In this document: in pieces, positions 9,098 to 18,210 of the stretch
Numbering within the stretch: the stretch's first letter is position 1
How the letters are laid out: each line of letters begins with the position of its first letter
From: Gracilaria caudata
Taxonomy: Eukaryota; Rhodophyta; Florideophyceae; Gracilariales; Gracilariaceae
Direction of reading: 5' to 3'
DNA: 20,183 bases
NCBI GenBank assembly: GCA_030374735.1
Contig: JASCIV010000252.1
Location: 1-20,183 of the forward strand
The notes under the pieces: generated by a model
The model's database searches: none
Told to the model about the DNA's origin: nothing
Seen by the model: only the letters and a program-made list of their open reading frames with translations
Position numbers and translations under genes: made by a program

Positions 9098-10015
9098 TCA
9101 CTCATTTAATGTTCGGATCCATTTCATCTTCTGAGCTCTCTGGACCAAAAAATAGAGCATAAGTTGCCGAATTTCGGAAGCACAATCTTGTTGCTCACTT
9201 CTGGGCTCATTTGGAGAGCCATTGGCCTCAACGTTGTCCATTGAATTGTGTCGCTTTTGAGGATCGGAGCTTGTTGCACTTGGCGTCTGCAAGTCGGTCA
9301 CTTCAATAATCTCGACAACATTGGCCTCTGGAAGCTCTTCTATGGGCACCAGCATTTGAGGATAAACCGTTACGGAGTAACGTTTCTCTTGAAGCTCGTA
9401 AAGAAATTTATTTGTCTCACTCTCGGCCGGCTTTCCTTTGTCGGCAGCTTCACATTGCTCGTTGTGAGCACAAGATGCGAGTGCATTGTTCGCATTAGAT
9501 GGCAGCTCAGACTTTGCATCTGAAGGAGGACACGTGACGGAGGTCTTTTGAAAAACAGCAATCTCAAAAGAAGAGTCAGGATCCACACCAACCTTACGCA
9601 AGCTCTCACGGCTTACAGCTGTAGACAGAGAATTTTCATTCAACTTCTTTCGCTGTTTATGCTTCGCATACCATTTCCTACGTTTTTGCAGACGAAGATT
9701 TCGCTCGTTAGGTGTTTCCGGTTCCCGATCTCGTTTGTGTCTATTTCTTTGATACTTGTTTTTGAGCTTGCGGTTTTGTTCATTCCGGTGCCATCGTCTC
9801 TTGCGAATCAAATCTTTTGATGGAAGTCTGGCAATGCTACACAAATCTAAGGTTCTCTCGTGAATCACTTCAAATCGATCAGTGTGTTTAGCCATTTGTG
9901 AGCGGCGGAAAGCAGCAAACTTTGCTCGAGCGGGTATAAGCAATGTGTCAAGAACACATTCTACGTCTTCTGGAAGAATAATTTCTTTGAATAGAGAAAA
10001 CTCAGAGGAGGACAT
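9098..10015 (-). CDS. Intact 305-residue basic/acidic protein, unknown family
   Basis: An uninterrupted minus-strand frame from ATG at 10015 (A at -3) to TGA at 9098-9100. Residues 1-65 are mixed and partly helical. Residues 69-127 are very basic (RKRRWHRNEQNRKLKNKYQR, then ERNLRLQKRRKWYAKHKQRK), like the R/K-rich ER..RL..RR repeats found in nuclear and transposon-borne DNA-binding proteins. Residues 130-275 are acidic, Ser/Asn/Pro-rich and probably disordered. Residues 280-305 form a short hydrophobic-basic helix. No membrane segment is seen. It is probably nuclear and nucleic-acid binding by composition. It lies downstream of, and on the same strand as, the Tnp2 transposase relic, so it may be an accessory protein of that element, yet unlike its neighbours it is unbroken. 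I do not recognise the family. Confidence 0.6.
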   Translation of the reverse strand: MSSSEFSLFKEIILPEDVECVLDTLLIPARAKFAAFRRSQMAKHTDRFEVIHERTLDLCSIARLPSKDLIRKRRWHRNEQNRKLKNKYQRNRHKRDREPETPNERNLRLQKRRKWYAKHKQRKKLNENSLSTAVSRESLRKVGVDPDSSFEIAVFQKTSVTCPPSDAKSELPSNANNALASCAHNEQCEAADKGKPAESETNKFLYELQEKRYSVTVYPQMLVPIEELPEANVVEIIEVTDLQTPSATSSDPQKRHNSMDNVEANGSPNEPRSEQQDCASEIRQLMLYFLVQRAQKMKWIRTLNE

Positions 10016-10282
10016 TGTGACAAAGGAATTGAAACAAATCTTGTTCGGAGAGCTACGGCTCAGCGCAATGTCTGCAAGGGGGGTCTACCACAAGCTTGTA
10101 ACATGTCCCGTCCCCTTTCGCGTGACATGGTTCAAATCTGGTCATCCACGTGTATACTCAGTACGGCAGCTCAACCTGAATGTCACCCAGCCAATCAGTC
10201 GCGGATAAGTTTGAAGACAATGGTCCCCCAACATTTCACCGAAGTTACACAGCTTGATACGATCTTGGTCGTCGAGAGACCA

Positions 10283-10483
10283 TCAGTTCTTCCCATCACG
10301 GCTTGGCGTGCATATGATTTTATATACCTGCCGTACGGCCAGGCTATGTTGACGACCATCCGGCTTTGCACTCTTGAGTTGTGCGCATTCCTTTTGTTCT
10401 GTGTCCTTCAAGAACTTTTCATTATTACTCGACGAACATTTTGTACACAAATGTTGTGTTTGAGGGAAATCAGATTCGACGTC
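10283..10483 (-). CDS. Short Cys-motif coding trace upstream of the 305-residue frame
   Basis: A 66-codon minus-strand open segment without an ATG, bounded by TGA at 10484-10486 and ending at TGA 10283-10285. It reads SDFPQTQHLCTKCSSSNNEK and further on KECAQLKSAKPDGRQHSL, with a CxxC pair, a third Cys 18 residues on and a fourth near the end. This resembles a worn zinc-binding module of the kind seen in transposon proteins or plant-like DNA-binding proteins. It could be an upstream exon of the 305-residue gene or a fragment of the transposon. A plus-strand frame covers the same ground (10103-10591), and I cannot exclude that one. Confidence 0.3.
   Translation of the reverse strand, partial: DVESDFPQTQHLCTKCSSSNNEKFLKDTEQKECAQLKSAKPDGRQHSLAVRQVYKIICTPSRDGKN
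10317..10326 (-). promoter_or_regulatory. TATA-box-like element
   Basis: The minus strand reads TATATAAAAT, close to a consensus TATA box, about 300 bases before the ATG at 10015. It could drive the 305-residue gene with a long leader, but it also lies inside the short Cys-motif frame, so both cannot easily be right. Confidence 0.3.
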
Positions 10484-10933
10484 TCAAAGAACATCTTCAT
10501 GAAGTTAATCATCTGTAACTGCCGACACACGGGTGAAACACACAAATTGAAAGTACTTTTTTTCGCGGATCTGGATCCATCTTTTCAATGACGTGTGTAA
10601 CGAAATAACACAATCTCTTCAGTTTGGCACTTGTATTCCCACGTTTGAAATTTTAGCAGTGGTGCAGACAACCTTTCACATCCGCGGACTACCATGAACT
10701 ACTACATTTTGATGCAGTTTTGATGAACGATCAGCACAGTACAATTAATGTAGGTCGTTTACTGAGATTGCGAATACTATTGGATTACCTCAACCGTTAG
10801 AAGACTTGTAGCACTCGCGTTCTCTGCATAGTGGTTTATTGACGATGGTTTCATTGGTCATGAACACTTGGGTCAAATATCGTGTTCGATGGAATGTATG
10901 CTGCATGCTCTTCAACCTGGCTTAGGCATAGTT
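10484..10933. other. AT-rich spacer, no gene seen
   Basis: Spacer between the end of the transposase relic and the Cys-motif trace. I see no coding pattern and no terminal inverted repeat marking the end of the transposon. Confidence 0.35.
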
Positions 10934-13900
10934 CTACTTGTTCGTGTACTGTACATGCGGCATAACCACCCGTGCTGATTCGATCATGCGCTCCCTACGC
11001 TTTCTACGGAGAAAGTACCGACGCCTTGAAATGTCTTGGAACCCGATCGGTCTTCGAATACAGTTGGGATTTTCGAGTGTAACCTCCGATCTGCGCTTAT
11101 CCCTTGTATACAACAGGTCGAGAGCCTCGTTGTAAAGACACCCGTAATGCCACCGAATCTCGACAAAAGTTGCATGAAGAATTTGTTTTCGCCCATCTCC
11201 AAGAGAATCAGCTGGACCTGAACTTGAACTATTCCTTGAACGTCTCCATAATACAGCTCCCTTGGACATTGTTTCTCTTCTGGATGTGAACCAGAGTTTA
11301 CGCACTCTTCTTCATCGTATGAAACAAATTCTGCGGCAACGCAGAACTTTTGTCTTGCATCTTTACGAAGGTTTTGCCTATCTAAAAGCCTTCTCCGTCT
11401 CGATGATGAATTTTAAGGAGTTTCTGGAAAACCCCCGCGAAGTTGAAGTGTTTTGCGGATACGACTGTGAATGAATGAAAAACGTGGGAAAGATTTTGTT
11501 GCAAAAAGCTTTGAACTATGTTCTTGAACCGTTCGAGTCTCTCTACGTGTTCCCGAACCCGCGAACGGTAGTCCCTTGTTTAAATTCATGTTCACATCGT
11601 GAGCCAGTGGATAAGCCAGAATGACTCTCTTCTGTTTCCAAAACCAAGTTCTTCTCTTGCGGTACTTTTGGCGCCAGTCCATGGCTCAAGATTCGCAACG
11701 CGAAGAGCATGTGAGAGTTAACGTTCACTCTAATTGTCATCCTTCTTGTCATGTCCCCCAACAGCCTTTCGATTAGGAACTGTTATGTTACAGCCAATGG
11801 GCCACATTCTCTCAGCAAATCTGGCAGATGTAGTATGGCATGAGTAGAAGGGGTCAGACAAAATGCTTCTGATGTCTGGGAGAAGAACTCTTTCACAAAT
11901 CGAACGTAAGCTTCTTGTACGACCTGCTCCAGCTCCATGATTACATCCTTCTCGCACCTATACTTAAATGATATCGAAATCAGCCTTCAAGTGACTGAAC
12001 ACAGTCTAATCTTGTTCTCGTTGACGTTATAGCGATGCAGAAATGGTAACAGATACAACTCAGCGAGGCGCTTTAGATCTTCAGCCTTATACTTTTCTAA
12101 TTCTTCCAACGCCAAGAGTGTTCGTCCCCAAGAAACTGGTATTATATACGTTGAACTCTTCATTTCAATGTTTATCTTCTCCAAAAGAGCAATTGGAAGG
12201 AAGTAGTTTGACCGCTTCTTCATCTTTTCGTGTTTGTGGTGCTCACCACTGAGAAGTTTGGCAACATGTTTGGTCCATTCCATTAGCACTAAATGCATGA
12301 TATCATATGGGAAAGAGTATTTGAAGTCAACTGAAAGCTTCCGAAGACAGCAATCCTTCTTAATGCCCGTTTTCTTGGCAATTGCCTTATCATCAACTCC
12401 AATTCTGCGACTGGCCGCAATTTTTTTCCAGGTCGACAATATGTCCTTACTTCTTCTTCCTGGCTCACATTCTATGTTGATCACTTCTCTGGAACTATTT
12501 CCAACTCTTTTGCGGTGATGAGCCGCGCATCAAGACTTGATGATATGTCTTGGAATATCTGGAACCAGGTAAGAGGATCTGAAGGCCCTGTAATATGTTC
12601 TGCGTTTAACACAGAACCGGCAAAAGGAGGAACCATTGTGTGCAACGTATCCCAGCACCTTAGAGGCTGCAGGGCAGTACGCGGTGAAGAAGGTAACATA
12701 CGCTCTTACCTTGTGAATTCTTTTCGTGAAACACAAGAGTTATGCCTTTTTCAAGCATCCGAAAGTCATTGACAATTAGATGAAGGAAGGTATCGAGATA
12801 TTCTGACACATGAGTTCCGGGCACAATGCCAAAAACAAGGGCATTGTAAGCTCGTGCTTGTTCCTTTGGACTATAGTTTAGAATGGTGGACACGAGAGGC
12901 CAGGAAGTAACCGCTTCGCGACGTCTGTTCTTTGAACATTCAAATCCGTCTGTTGAGAACGTCAAAAACACTACTATCTCGTCCAAGGTGTCACTCGAAG
13001 TCTTATTTGAAGCGCTCAGGTGTCGTGAGTATATTCTCCGAAACATTTCGCCGTGATAAAAATCTTGAGAGATGCCACTATCGGTCGGGAGCGCTTGGGC
13101 ATTTTTTATTCGTATCCAGCCGTTCTGAAGTCCTGCAAAAGAATCCTTCGCATGACGTAGAGCCCTTATTGCTGATCAAGGCTTAATTTACCAGAATTTC
13201 GAGCTTCCGAGGCCGTTTGAAGATCTTTCACATACTGGACAAACTTTGGAAAACTGGAACCTTCCTGTCGCAGCACAGTGACCATCCGTACAAATTTCGA
13301 CGAATGACTTCGTCACTAGTGATTCGCGCACTGCATAGGAGGCCATTTTTCGGTACAACACTATGGCGCTGACTGGTTGGATTGATATTAGGTTTTCTAT
13401 CGTTCTACACGAGACATTGAAAAGCTCGGACGTGTACAAGAATGAGCTCAAGTAGCTCATTACTCTCCGCTTGGAACACAGTACGAGTCCGAGTAGTCTG
13501 CAGTTCGATAATCTGATGACGAAAAGTCCAAAGAGTACACGGATGATCCAGATTCTGAAACTGCGAGATATCGACTGTTCTCTTGGGGTAGAATTTAACG
13601 CACTTGTTTTGGTCTGGAATTTCGCCATGGGATTCAATTGCATCCTTTTTGCAGAATAGGGTTACACACTACGACTCCTTGTGACGTGTTAGATACCCAT
13701 CCGCTTCGTTGAGACTGTTCCGGTTCAGGAGGCATTGAAAGAGAGTCTGGGTTTCCGTTCTTGCCTTCAGCTATCGACTCAATGTTTCTTATCTGACTTT
13801 GATACTCCCATCTGCACCTCCTTTTTCGTGGAGGGGAATCCTCTCCTGATTCATGAATAACCTCTGGTGGCTCTGGATTGGTGTTTATTTCAGCATTCTC

Positions 13901-13955
13901 AGTGAAGTTTCCCCTCTGCCCCTTCTCTTTCTGGTATGTTCATTGAACGACATTA
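10934..13955 (-). pseudogene. Tnp2-type (EnSpm/CACTA) transposase relic
   Basis: A DDE-type DNA transposase of the Tnp2 family (Transposase_21-like), which would excise and integrate a CACTA-type element. Reading down the minus strand: an acidic/Ser-rich N-terminal part (13955-13460: ESGEDSPPRKRRC, SGSSVYSLDFSSSDY); a zinc-finger-like ICTDGHCAATG..KVCPVC (13190-13330); VVFLTFSTDGFEC with a candidate catalytic Asp (12948-12950) followed by NALVFGIVPG; ASKVLGYVAHNGSSFCRFC (12530-12736); KYSFPYDIMHLVLMEW with another conserved Asp (12302-12304) and PVSWGRTLLALEEL (11987-12484); LTPSTHAILHLPDLLRECGP and FLIERLLGDM (11543-11957); and a C-terminal YYGDVQGIVQV..RWHYGCLYNEALDLLY..RPIGFQD..MPHVQ (11330-10937). 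Stops (TGA 11987-11989, TAA 11783-11785) and at least four frame shifts show it is dead. No CACTA termini were identified. Confidence 0.85.
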
Positions 13956-14850
13956 GACAATGCAGGTCTGATCAATGAATCCTGCCTTCAATGAAAGGAA
14001 CGAACTGATGTCATGGACACATGACGTTTAAAGACAGTCTGGGACTGGAGCAATCGTTGTTCTGAACTACTTCTAGTAGCGTCGGGCACAGCTGTCCATG
14101 GAGTTGTCCACAGGGCTTGTCAATATCAAAAAGTGTTTAGTTCTTTCCTCCGGTTTTCCAGCTCTGATAATTTGATTTTCGTGATTTCCTGGGAAAATAC
14201 TTTAACTTGTTCGGGTTGGGGGAAATCTAAAGTATCAGATCAAGATCCTTCACCACGACACGAGCACCTGCGTTCGCCTCCAAGCGAAAGGAAAGATGCC
14301 CCCGCGCAAGTCAAGTACTTGAAGGGAAAACTGTGAGGCTCTCTCGCTTCCACACCAAGGTCTCGCAATCCTCCTCGAGCGGTACGAAATACCAGCAACA
14401 GCATCATCCCTCCATTTCTTTCCCTTATCACTCTCTGAATCCACGTTCATATCTCAGTTCCGCGCACAGCGCTGTTGTCAGTAAGTCATCACTAACTCAC
14501 CCAACTGCGACAGAAAGAACGTTCTACGGCGTACTGAGACCGAGAAGCAGCGCTGGGCATTCATTTTTGTGTTCCAGAATGCATTAACAAAGCTGACCAG
14601 ATCCTTGGCTTCCTTGGACGAACTCTATTGACTCAATTGCCGAACAAAAATTCTGCGTTCAAACCGTGATGAGCTCTCGCATGGTCCCTCCAGTAACTGC
14701 CGAGATGAGTTCTCGAGTCATTCCTTAAGTCACAGCCGACGCAAACTCCCTGCAAGGGACGAGAGTCAACGGCAGCCACACGCATTCTTCCACTGTATCT
14801 TTGCTTCCTCCAAACGCTATCGGGATACCAACAGCGGGTAGAAGAGACGC
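13956..14850. other. Mostly unassigned; possible short plus-strand exon at 14296
   Basis: ATG at 14296 gives MPPRKSST and then a TGA in frame; the later CT|GTGAGG at 14334 resembles a donor and pyrimidine-rich sequence with AG acceptors follows (14400-14480). This could be the first exon and intron of the gene at 14851, but nothing ties them firmly. Around 14665-14730 two imperfect copies of a GATGAG(C/T)TCTCG word occur. The frame of the 14851 gene is open from about 14633 up to a TAG at 14839-14841. Confidence 0.25.
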
Positions 14851-15834
14851 ATGAAGACATCAGAAAAACCGTACCGGGAGCAAATGTCCGGCGATGTTTC
14901 ATCTAACGAGGATTTCCCCATCTATCCTGAGTTGGCCAATACTGTAAAGGATCTCATACGATCCTTTCTCAATCAACGCATGGTATTGAAGAGAGGAGAG
15001 CGCACGTTCACTTGGGGGAAGATAGAGTATGCCGATCTTCTTTCTCAGCTGAAGCGCCGACTGGAATACAAGTTCCCGGTTCTTCAGGCCGCACAGAACA
15101 GCTGGATAGCTACAGAGTTCATCAAGGAGGTCATGCAGAGGGACAAGAAGGCCAAGATCGAGGCGGCGAACAAGGCGGCACGCAAGGTTTCTACCTCGAA
15201 AGGAAACGAAGGCAGAGGTGTGGCGTCCTCGACCGGTTGTGCAGATATGCCTTCTTTTTCACGTGCTGCGAACGACTCCGGCGCTATTTAGGATAGCGTT
15301 CCAAGGGCAGGTGCGGGTTCCGGATCGGGCCCTCATGAAGAAGAGACCGAGATACAACCACGTGTAGATGAAAATGGCACTCACCCGAGAACGAATGATA
15401 CACGCCGCACCACTGAGGTGGCTCACTCCAGCGAAGGGGTAGAAGGTGGTTCTTCAGACTTGATTCATCCACAGCTTGTCAATGGAAGGGATGCATCCGA
15501 CTATGAACGAGATCGTACTTCCGATCAGTCACGACGCTTATCCAGAGCTTTCGAGAAGAGGAAGAAGAAGCGCGCACATACTGAGGCCTCCATTTATTCG
15601 AGCACTTCTCAATCCGATAGTTCTGAAGAGGATTCTCCCCCACCCAAGAAGGTTCAGAAGAGAAGCAGTGGACATGTACGAGGAAAGCGCAAGTCCTGTG
15701 CTCGATCTGGTGGGAGCCAGGTTGCGAATCACGATAAAGAGTTCTCCGACGCGAGTGAATCAATGCACTATGCCCCGCGGGAGAGCTCCAAGGGTCCTCG
15801 TAACGTCCACAAGGGAAGAAAGAAGTCCATTTAA
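14851..15834 (+). CDS. Lys/Ser-rich protein of unknown family, split by one TAG
   Basis: From ATG 14851 one frame runs 327 codons to TAA at 15832-15834 with a single TAG at 15289-15291. Residues 1-95 look folded and helical (PELANTVKDLIRSFLNQRM, FTWGKIEYADLLSQLKRRL, WIATEFIKEVMQRDKK). The rest is Ser/Lys/Asp/Glu-rich with basic clusters (EKRKKKRAHTE, DSSEEDSPPPKKVQKRSSG, HKGRKKSI) typical of disordered nuclear or nucleolar tails. The TAG can be explained in two ways: a nonsense mutation, or the end of a phase-0 intron from AAG|GTTTCT (15187) to ATTTAG|GAT (15291), 105 bases, which would leave an intact protein of about 292 residues. The donor is not strong. The same composition continues through the putative intron, which favours mutation. 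I do not recognise the family. A stop at 14839-14841 just before the ATG supports this start for the exon. Confidence 0.55.
15187..15291 (+). other. Candidate phase-0 intron containing the TAG
   Basis: Donor AAG|GTTTCT, an internal pyrimidine tract (CCTTCTTTTTC) and acceptor ATTTAG|GAT. Removal joins AARK to DSVPRAG without changing phase and deletes the only stop in the 14851-15834 frame. Splicing is not demonstrated. Confidence 0.3.
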
Positions 15835-16493
15835 AATGGTGGGAAGAGGAAGAAGTCAGGCTTTCGTCCTCCGCGTACCAAAGCTTCGCGGTCGAACTAA
15901 GTTCCGCTCATCGCTCTAGAGGTACGTATAGTATAGTTCCTCAAGCGTTGAGACATACATATGCGACTGAACCCTTTCTGAACCCTTGCTGACAGGTGCA
16001 TTTTCTTATGATTTCCTATGTCCTCTGTGCCAATGTGTGTGCTCAAGATATCAGGGTGCTCCAGATTCAGTGAATATGAAATTGCATTCGCATCATTGAC
16101 GTGCTCTCACTACTATTTGTTTCCATGTGTCATTCTTGAATAAGACTTCTGAACGTGCGTACTTTGATCTGAGATTTGATTGCGATTTGATTGCAACTGT
16201 TGAGAAAGCTTTCGTCAATTTAATGTAAACAAAATTTCTTTTTGCGTTGATTACAAACGTTGATGGCGTAGATGATTAGATACAAAGAGGTCGCAAAGGA
16301 ACGAAGCGCGAAGCATCCGATACGTCATTTAGTAGGTATATAGTATTCTTCTGAGACTGTACCTGGCCATACCGAAGTAGACATTGTCGTCCTTTTCACG
16401 ATTTCCTCGTGGACATACTTCTGCAGGCCGGCTTGTCCTTTTTTGGTAGTTTTACGGTTTGTATAAAGGTCTGAGCGTCGCCACTACATGAAC
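15835..16493. other. Intergenic, AT-rich
   Basis: No coding pattern. It holds a perfect 11-bp tandem duplication (listed separately) and near its right end CTGGCCATACCG, a word related to the GGCCATA motif of the adjoining fold-back element. Confidence 0.35.
16173..16194 (+). repeat. 11-bp tandem duplication
   Basis: GATTTGATTGC occurs twice without a gap (16173-16183 and 16184-16194). Probably replication slippage. Confidence 0.8.
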
Positions 16494-17176
16494 GAAGACC
16501 GTCGTGTTTCCGTCCCTCAAATGTCCAAATACCGGCTTTCCAGGGCCTCATCCTGTCCTCCAAAGGGTCGAGGACATCATAGGTATTTCGTACCAATCTC
16601 GTCCAAATTCTGCCCTATATTAGATGGCCATATTTCGGCATACGTTAGAAGCCATAAATTGAGCGTAATTTTGACCTCATACTGTCCTCTCCTTGTGCCA
16701 AAAATCAAGGCCTTTTTGGAATATAACTACGGCCATATTTCGGCCATACCTGTGGCGTGCCACATGTTCACAGGGTAATGCGTCGCATGTTCGATGATTT
16801 CAGTATCGTATTGGTAGTAGTTGACCTTGGCGTGGTGGCCGGCTTGGTAGCTGACGAAGCCTGATTTATATGTGACCCTGTAAACATATACCAGGGCCAA
16901 GGTATAGACTGAAGATGGAATTAGTTATGGTTAATATTGGCCTTAGCTTATGTGACAAAGGAGGTACAGAAAAGGGCCATAGCAAGGCCTAAACTGTGCC
17001 TTCTAACGTATGCCAAAATATGGCCAGCTAAGAGAGGACACAAATATGCCCAACATGGTACCAGAGAGTGGCATCCATTGGAGACGAAAACTGTTCCACT
17101 GACGGCCGCCATACATCTCAAGAACTACTCCAGCGCTGACAGTTGTAGGACATGTTCTGCGCAAACAATGGTCTTC
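16494..17176. mobile_element. Fold-back (inverted-repeat) element
   Basis: The 32 bases at 16620-16651 are matched by the reverse complement of 17000-17031 at 30 of 32 positions (core GGCATACGTTAGAAG is identical). Weaker inverted similarity extends outwards to GAAGACC at 16494-16500 and GGTCTTC at 17170-17176, giving a roughly 680-base imperfect palindrome. Inside, the word GGCCATATTTCGGC occurs at 16626 and again at 16731, and the middle has TATA/GGCC-rich related words. There is no coding frame of note. This looks like a non-autonomous fold-back transposon or an old inverted duplication. Outer ends and target-site duplication are not resolved. Confidence 0.55.
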
Positions 17177-17264
17177 TTTTGACCGCTATGTGGAAATGAA
17201 ATGAACGTAGATATCCTTTGATCTTTACGAAACATTAAGTGCAAAATAAGTACAACAAATAAGA

Positions 17265-17323
17265 CAAAGTTTGGGACACATCTCTGCGCTTTTAATGAAG
17301 ACAGAGGTGCGTCCCAGATTTGG
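17265..17323. repeat. Hairpin-forming inverted repeat
   Basis: TGGGACACATCTCTG (from 17272) pairs with CAGAGGTGCGTCCCA (ending 17316) with a few mismatches around a short AT-rich loop (TTTTAATGAAG). It lies just right of the fold-back element and may be a terminal hairpin of another small element. Confidence 0.45.
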
Positions 17324-17416
17324 TCAACGAATCATTCGCACTTTTCTGCCCCTCAACCGCCAATGAAGAAGCTGTTGTCCACGATACAGTTTGAACGGCG
17401 CGAGGCAAGAGACAGA

Positions 17417-17737
17417 TCAGAAAACATGTCGCGGTCGAGGCCGGAGGAGCCCGTTCGACCGTAAGCACTGCGACTTGCCGCAGCAAAAGAGAATAATGCC
17501 ACAGCATTTGAACATATTGCAAAAGCAGGAAAGAGTGGACATGAACAGGTTGTATGCCAAATTATAGGCGTTGATATTGCTGGTGCTGGGCATTTGTAAG
17601 CCTTGCACAGGAGGCACGGTAGTCGCTGGTATGCGGCAGCTTTGAATCACACTAGAACGCACCGATGACGAGCGCTGTGAAAGTGAATGCGCTGTACTCA
17701 TTTCGCCTGACACGCGCAGGTCGTGTATCAAGCGCAA
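17417..17737 (-). CDS. Cys-rich hydrophobic small protein, unknown
   Basis: A 106-codon minus-strand frame. After an internal Met it reads SGEMSTAHSLSQRSSSVRSS, then a Pro/Ser stretch (TTVPPVQGLQMPST), then a hydrophobic Cys cluster (STLSCFCNMFKCCGIILFCC) and a basic tail (RPRPRHVF). The cluster of seven cysteines within a membrane-like segment could be a lipid-modified or membrane-inserted tail. Upstream on the same strand, a short Met frame near 17966 (MATRRTQPVALEEGF) and donor/acceptor-like sites (GAGA|GTAAGT near 17840, GTGTCAG|GCG near 17709) suggest a spliced gene, but I could not assemble one with confidence. No family is recognised. Confidence 0.25.
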   Translation of the reverse strand: MRLIHDLRVSGEMSTAHSLSQRSSSVRSSVIQSCRIPATTVPPVQGLQMPSTSNINAYNLAYNLFMSTLSCFCNMFKCCGIILFCCGKSQCLRSNGLLRPRPRHVF

Positions 17738-18110
17738 GTTCTACTTCGAAAGACGAATCGCGATATGCGCGGCAACGGCAGACGTGGTGAGGATGTTATT
17801 GACGCTGGGGTGCAGGGAAAAGGGAGAGAAACTTACTCTCCATCCGAATAAGCGCAGATGCTGATACTCAAGACAGTGCAACGCAAAGGGCGACACTAGG
17901 CACTTTCAACGCGCACGAAACCCTCCTCCAGCGCGACGGGCTGCGTACGCCGAGTGGCCATCGCGGACGGCGAGAGACGGGTCACGGACAGAGGCCAGCG
18001 GGCGTGTTCCTTCGGAAAAAAAGGGTGAAACACGAGCGCGCGGGCTGAGGCTTACCACACTTGGGCACAGAGGCCATCAACAGACGTCTTCTACAATGCA
18101 TGGTAAAAAC
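17738..18110. other. GC-rich stretch, possible 5' exons of the Cys-rich frame
   Basis: On the minus strand there are two short Met openings, MASVPKCG followed by a GTAAGCC donor-like site (about 18070-18050) and MATRRTQPVALEEGF (about 17966). Nothing firmer is visible. Confidence 0.25.
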
Positions 18111-18210
18111 GAATAGAATTTGTTGTTCACTACAATAGAAGTAGTGGATTATTTTTCCACTAAACTATAGTAGTACGTTACTAATGGGATCAATACTTCG
18201 CGATTGGATT

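Noticed and set aside
10103..10591. 162-codon plus-strand frame
   Set aside because: No recognisable motif and irregular composition; the minus strand over the same bases shows a more protein-like Cys-motif segment.
1..15834. Variant genetic code explaining in-frame stops
   Set aside because: All three stop codons occur inside frames, and most are accompanied by frame shifts, which recoding would not explain.
15476..15919. 147-codon plus-strand frame overlapping the Lys/Ser-rich gene
   Set aside because: It is an out-of-frame reading of the same low-complexity sequence.
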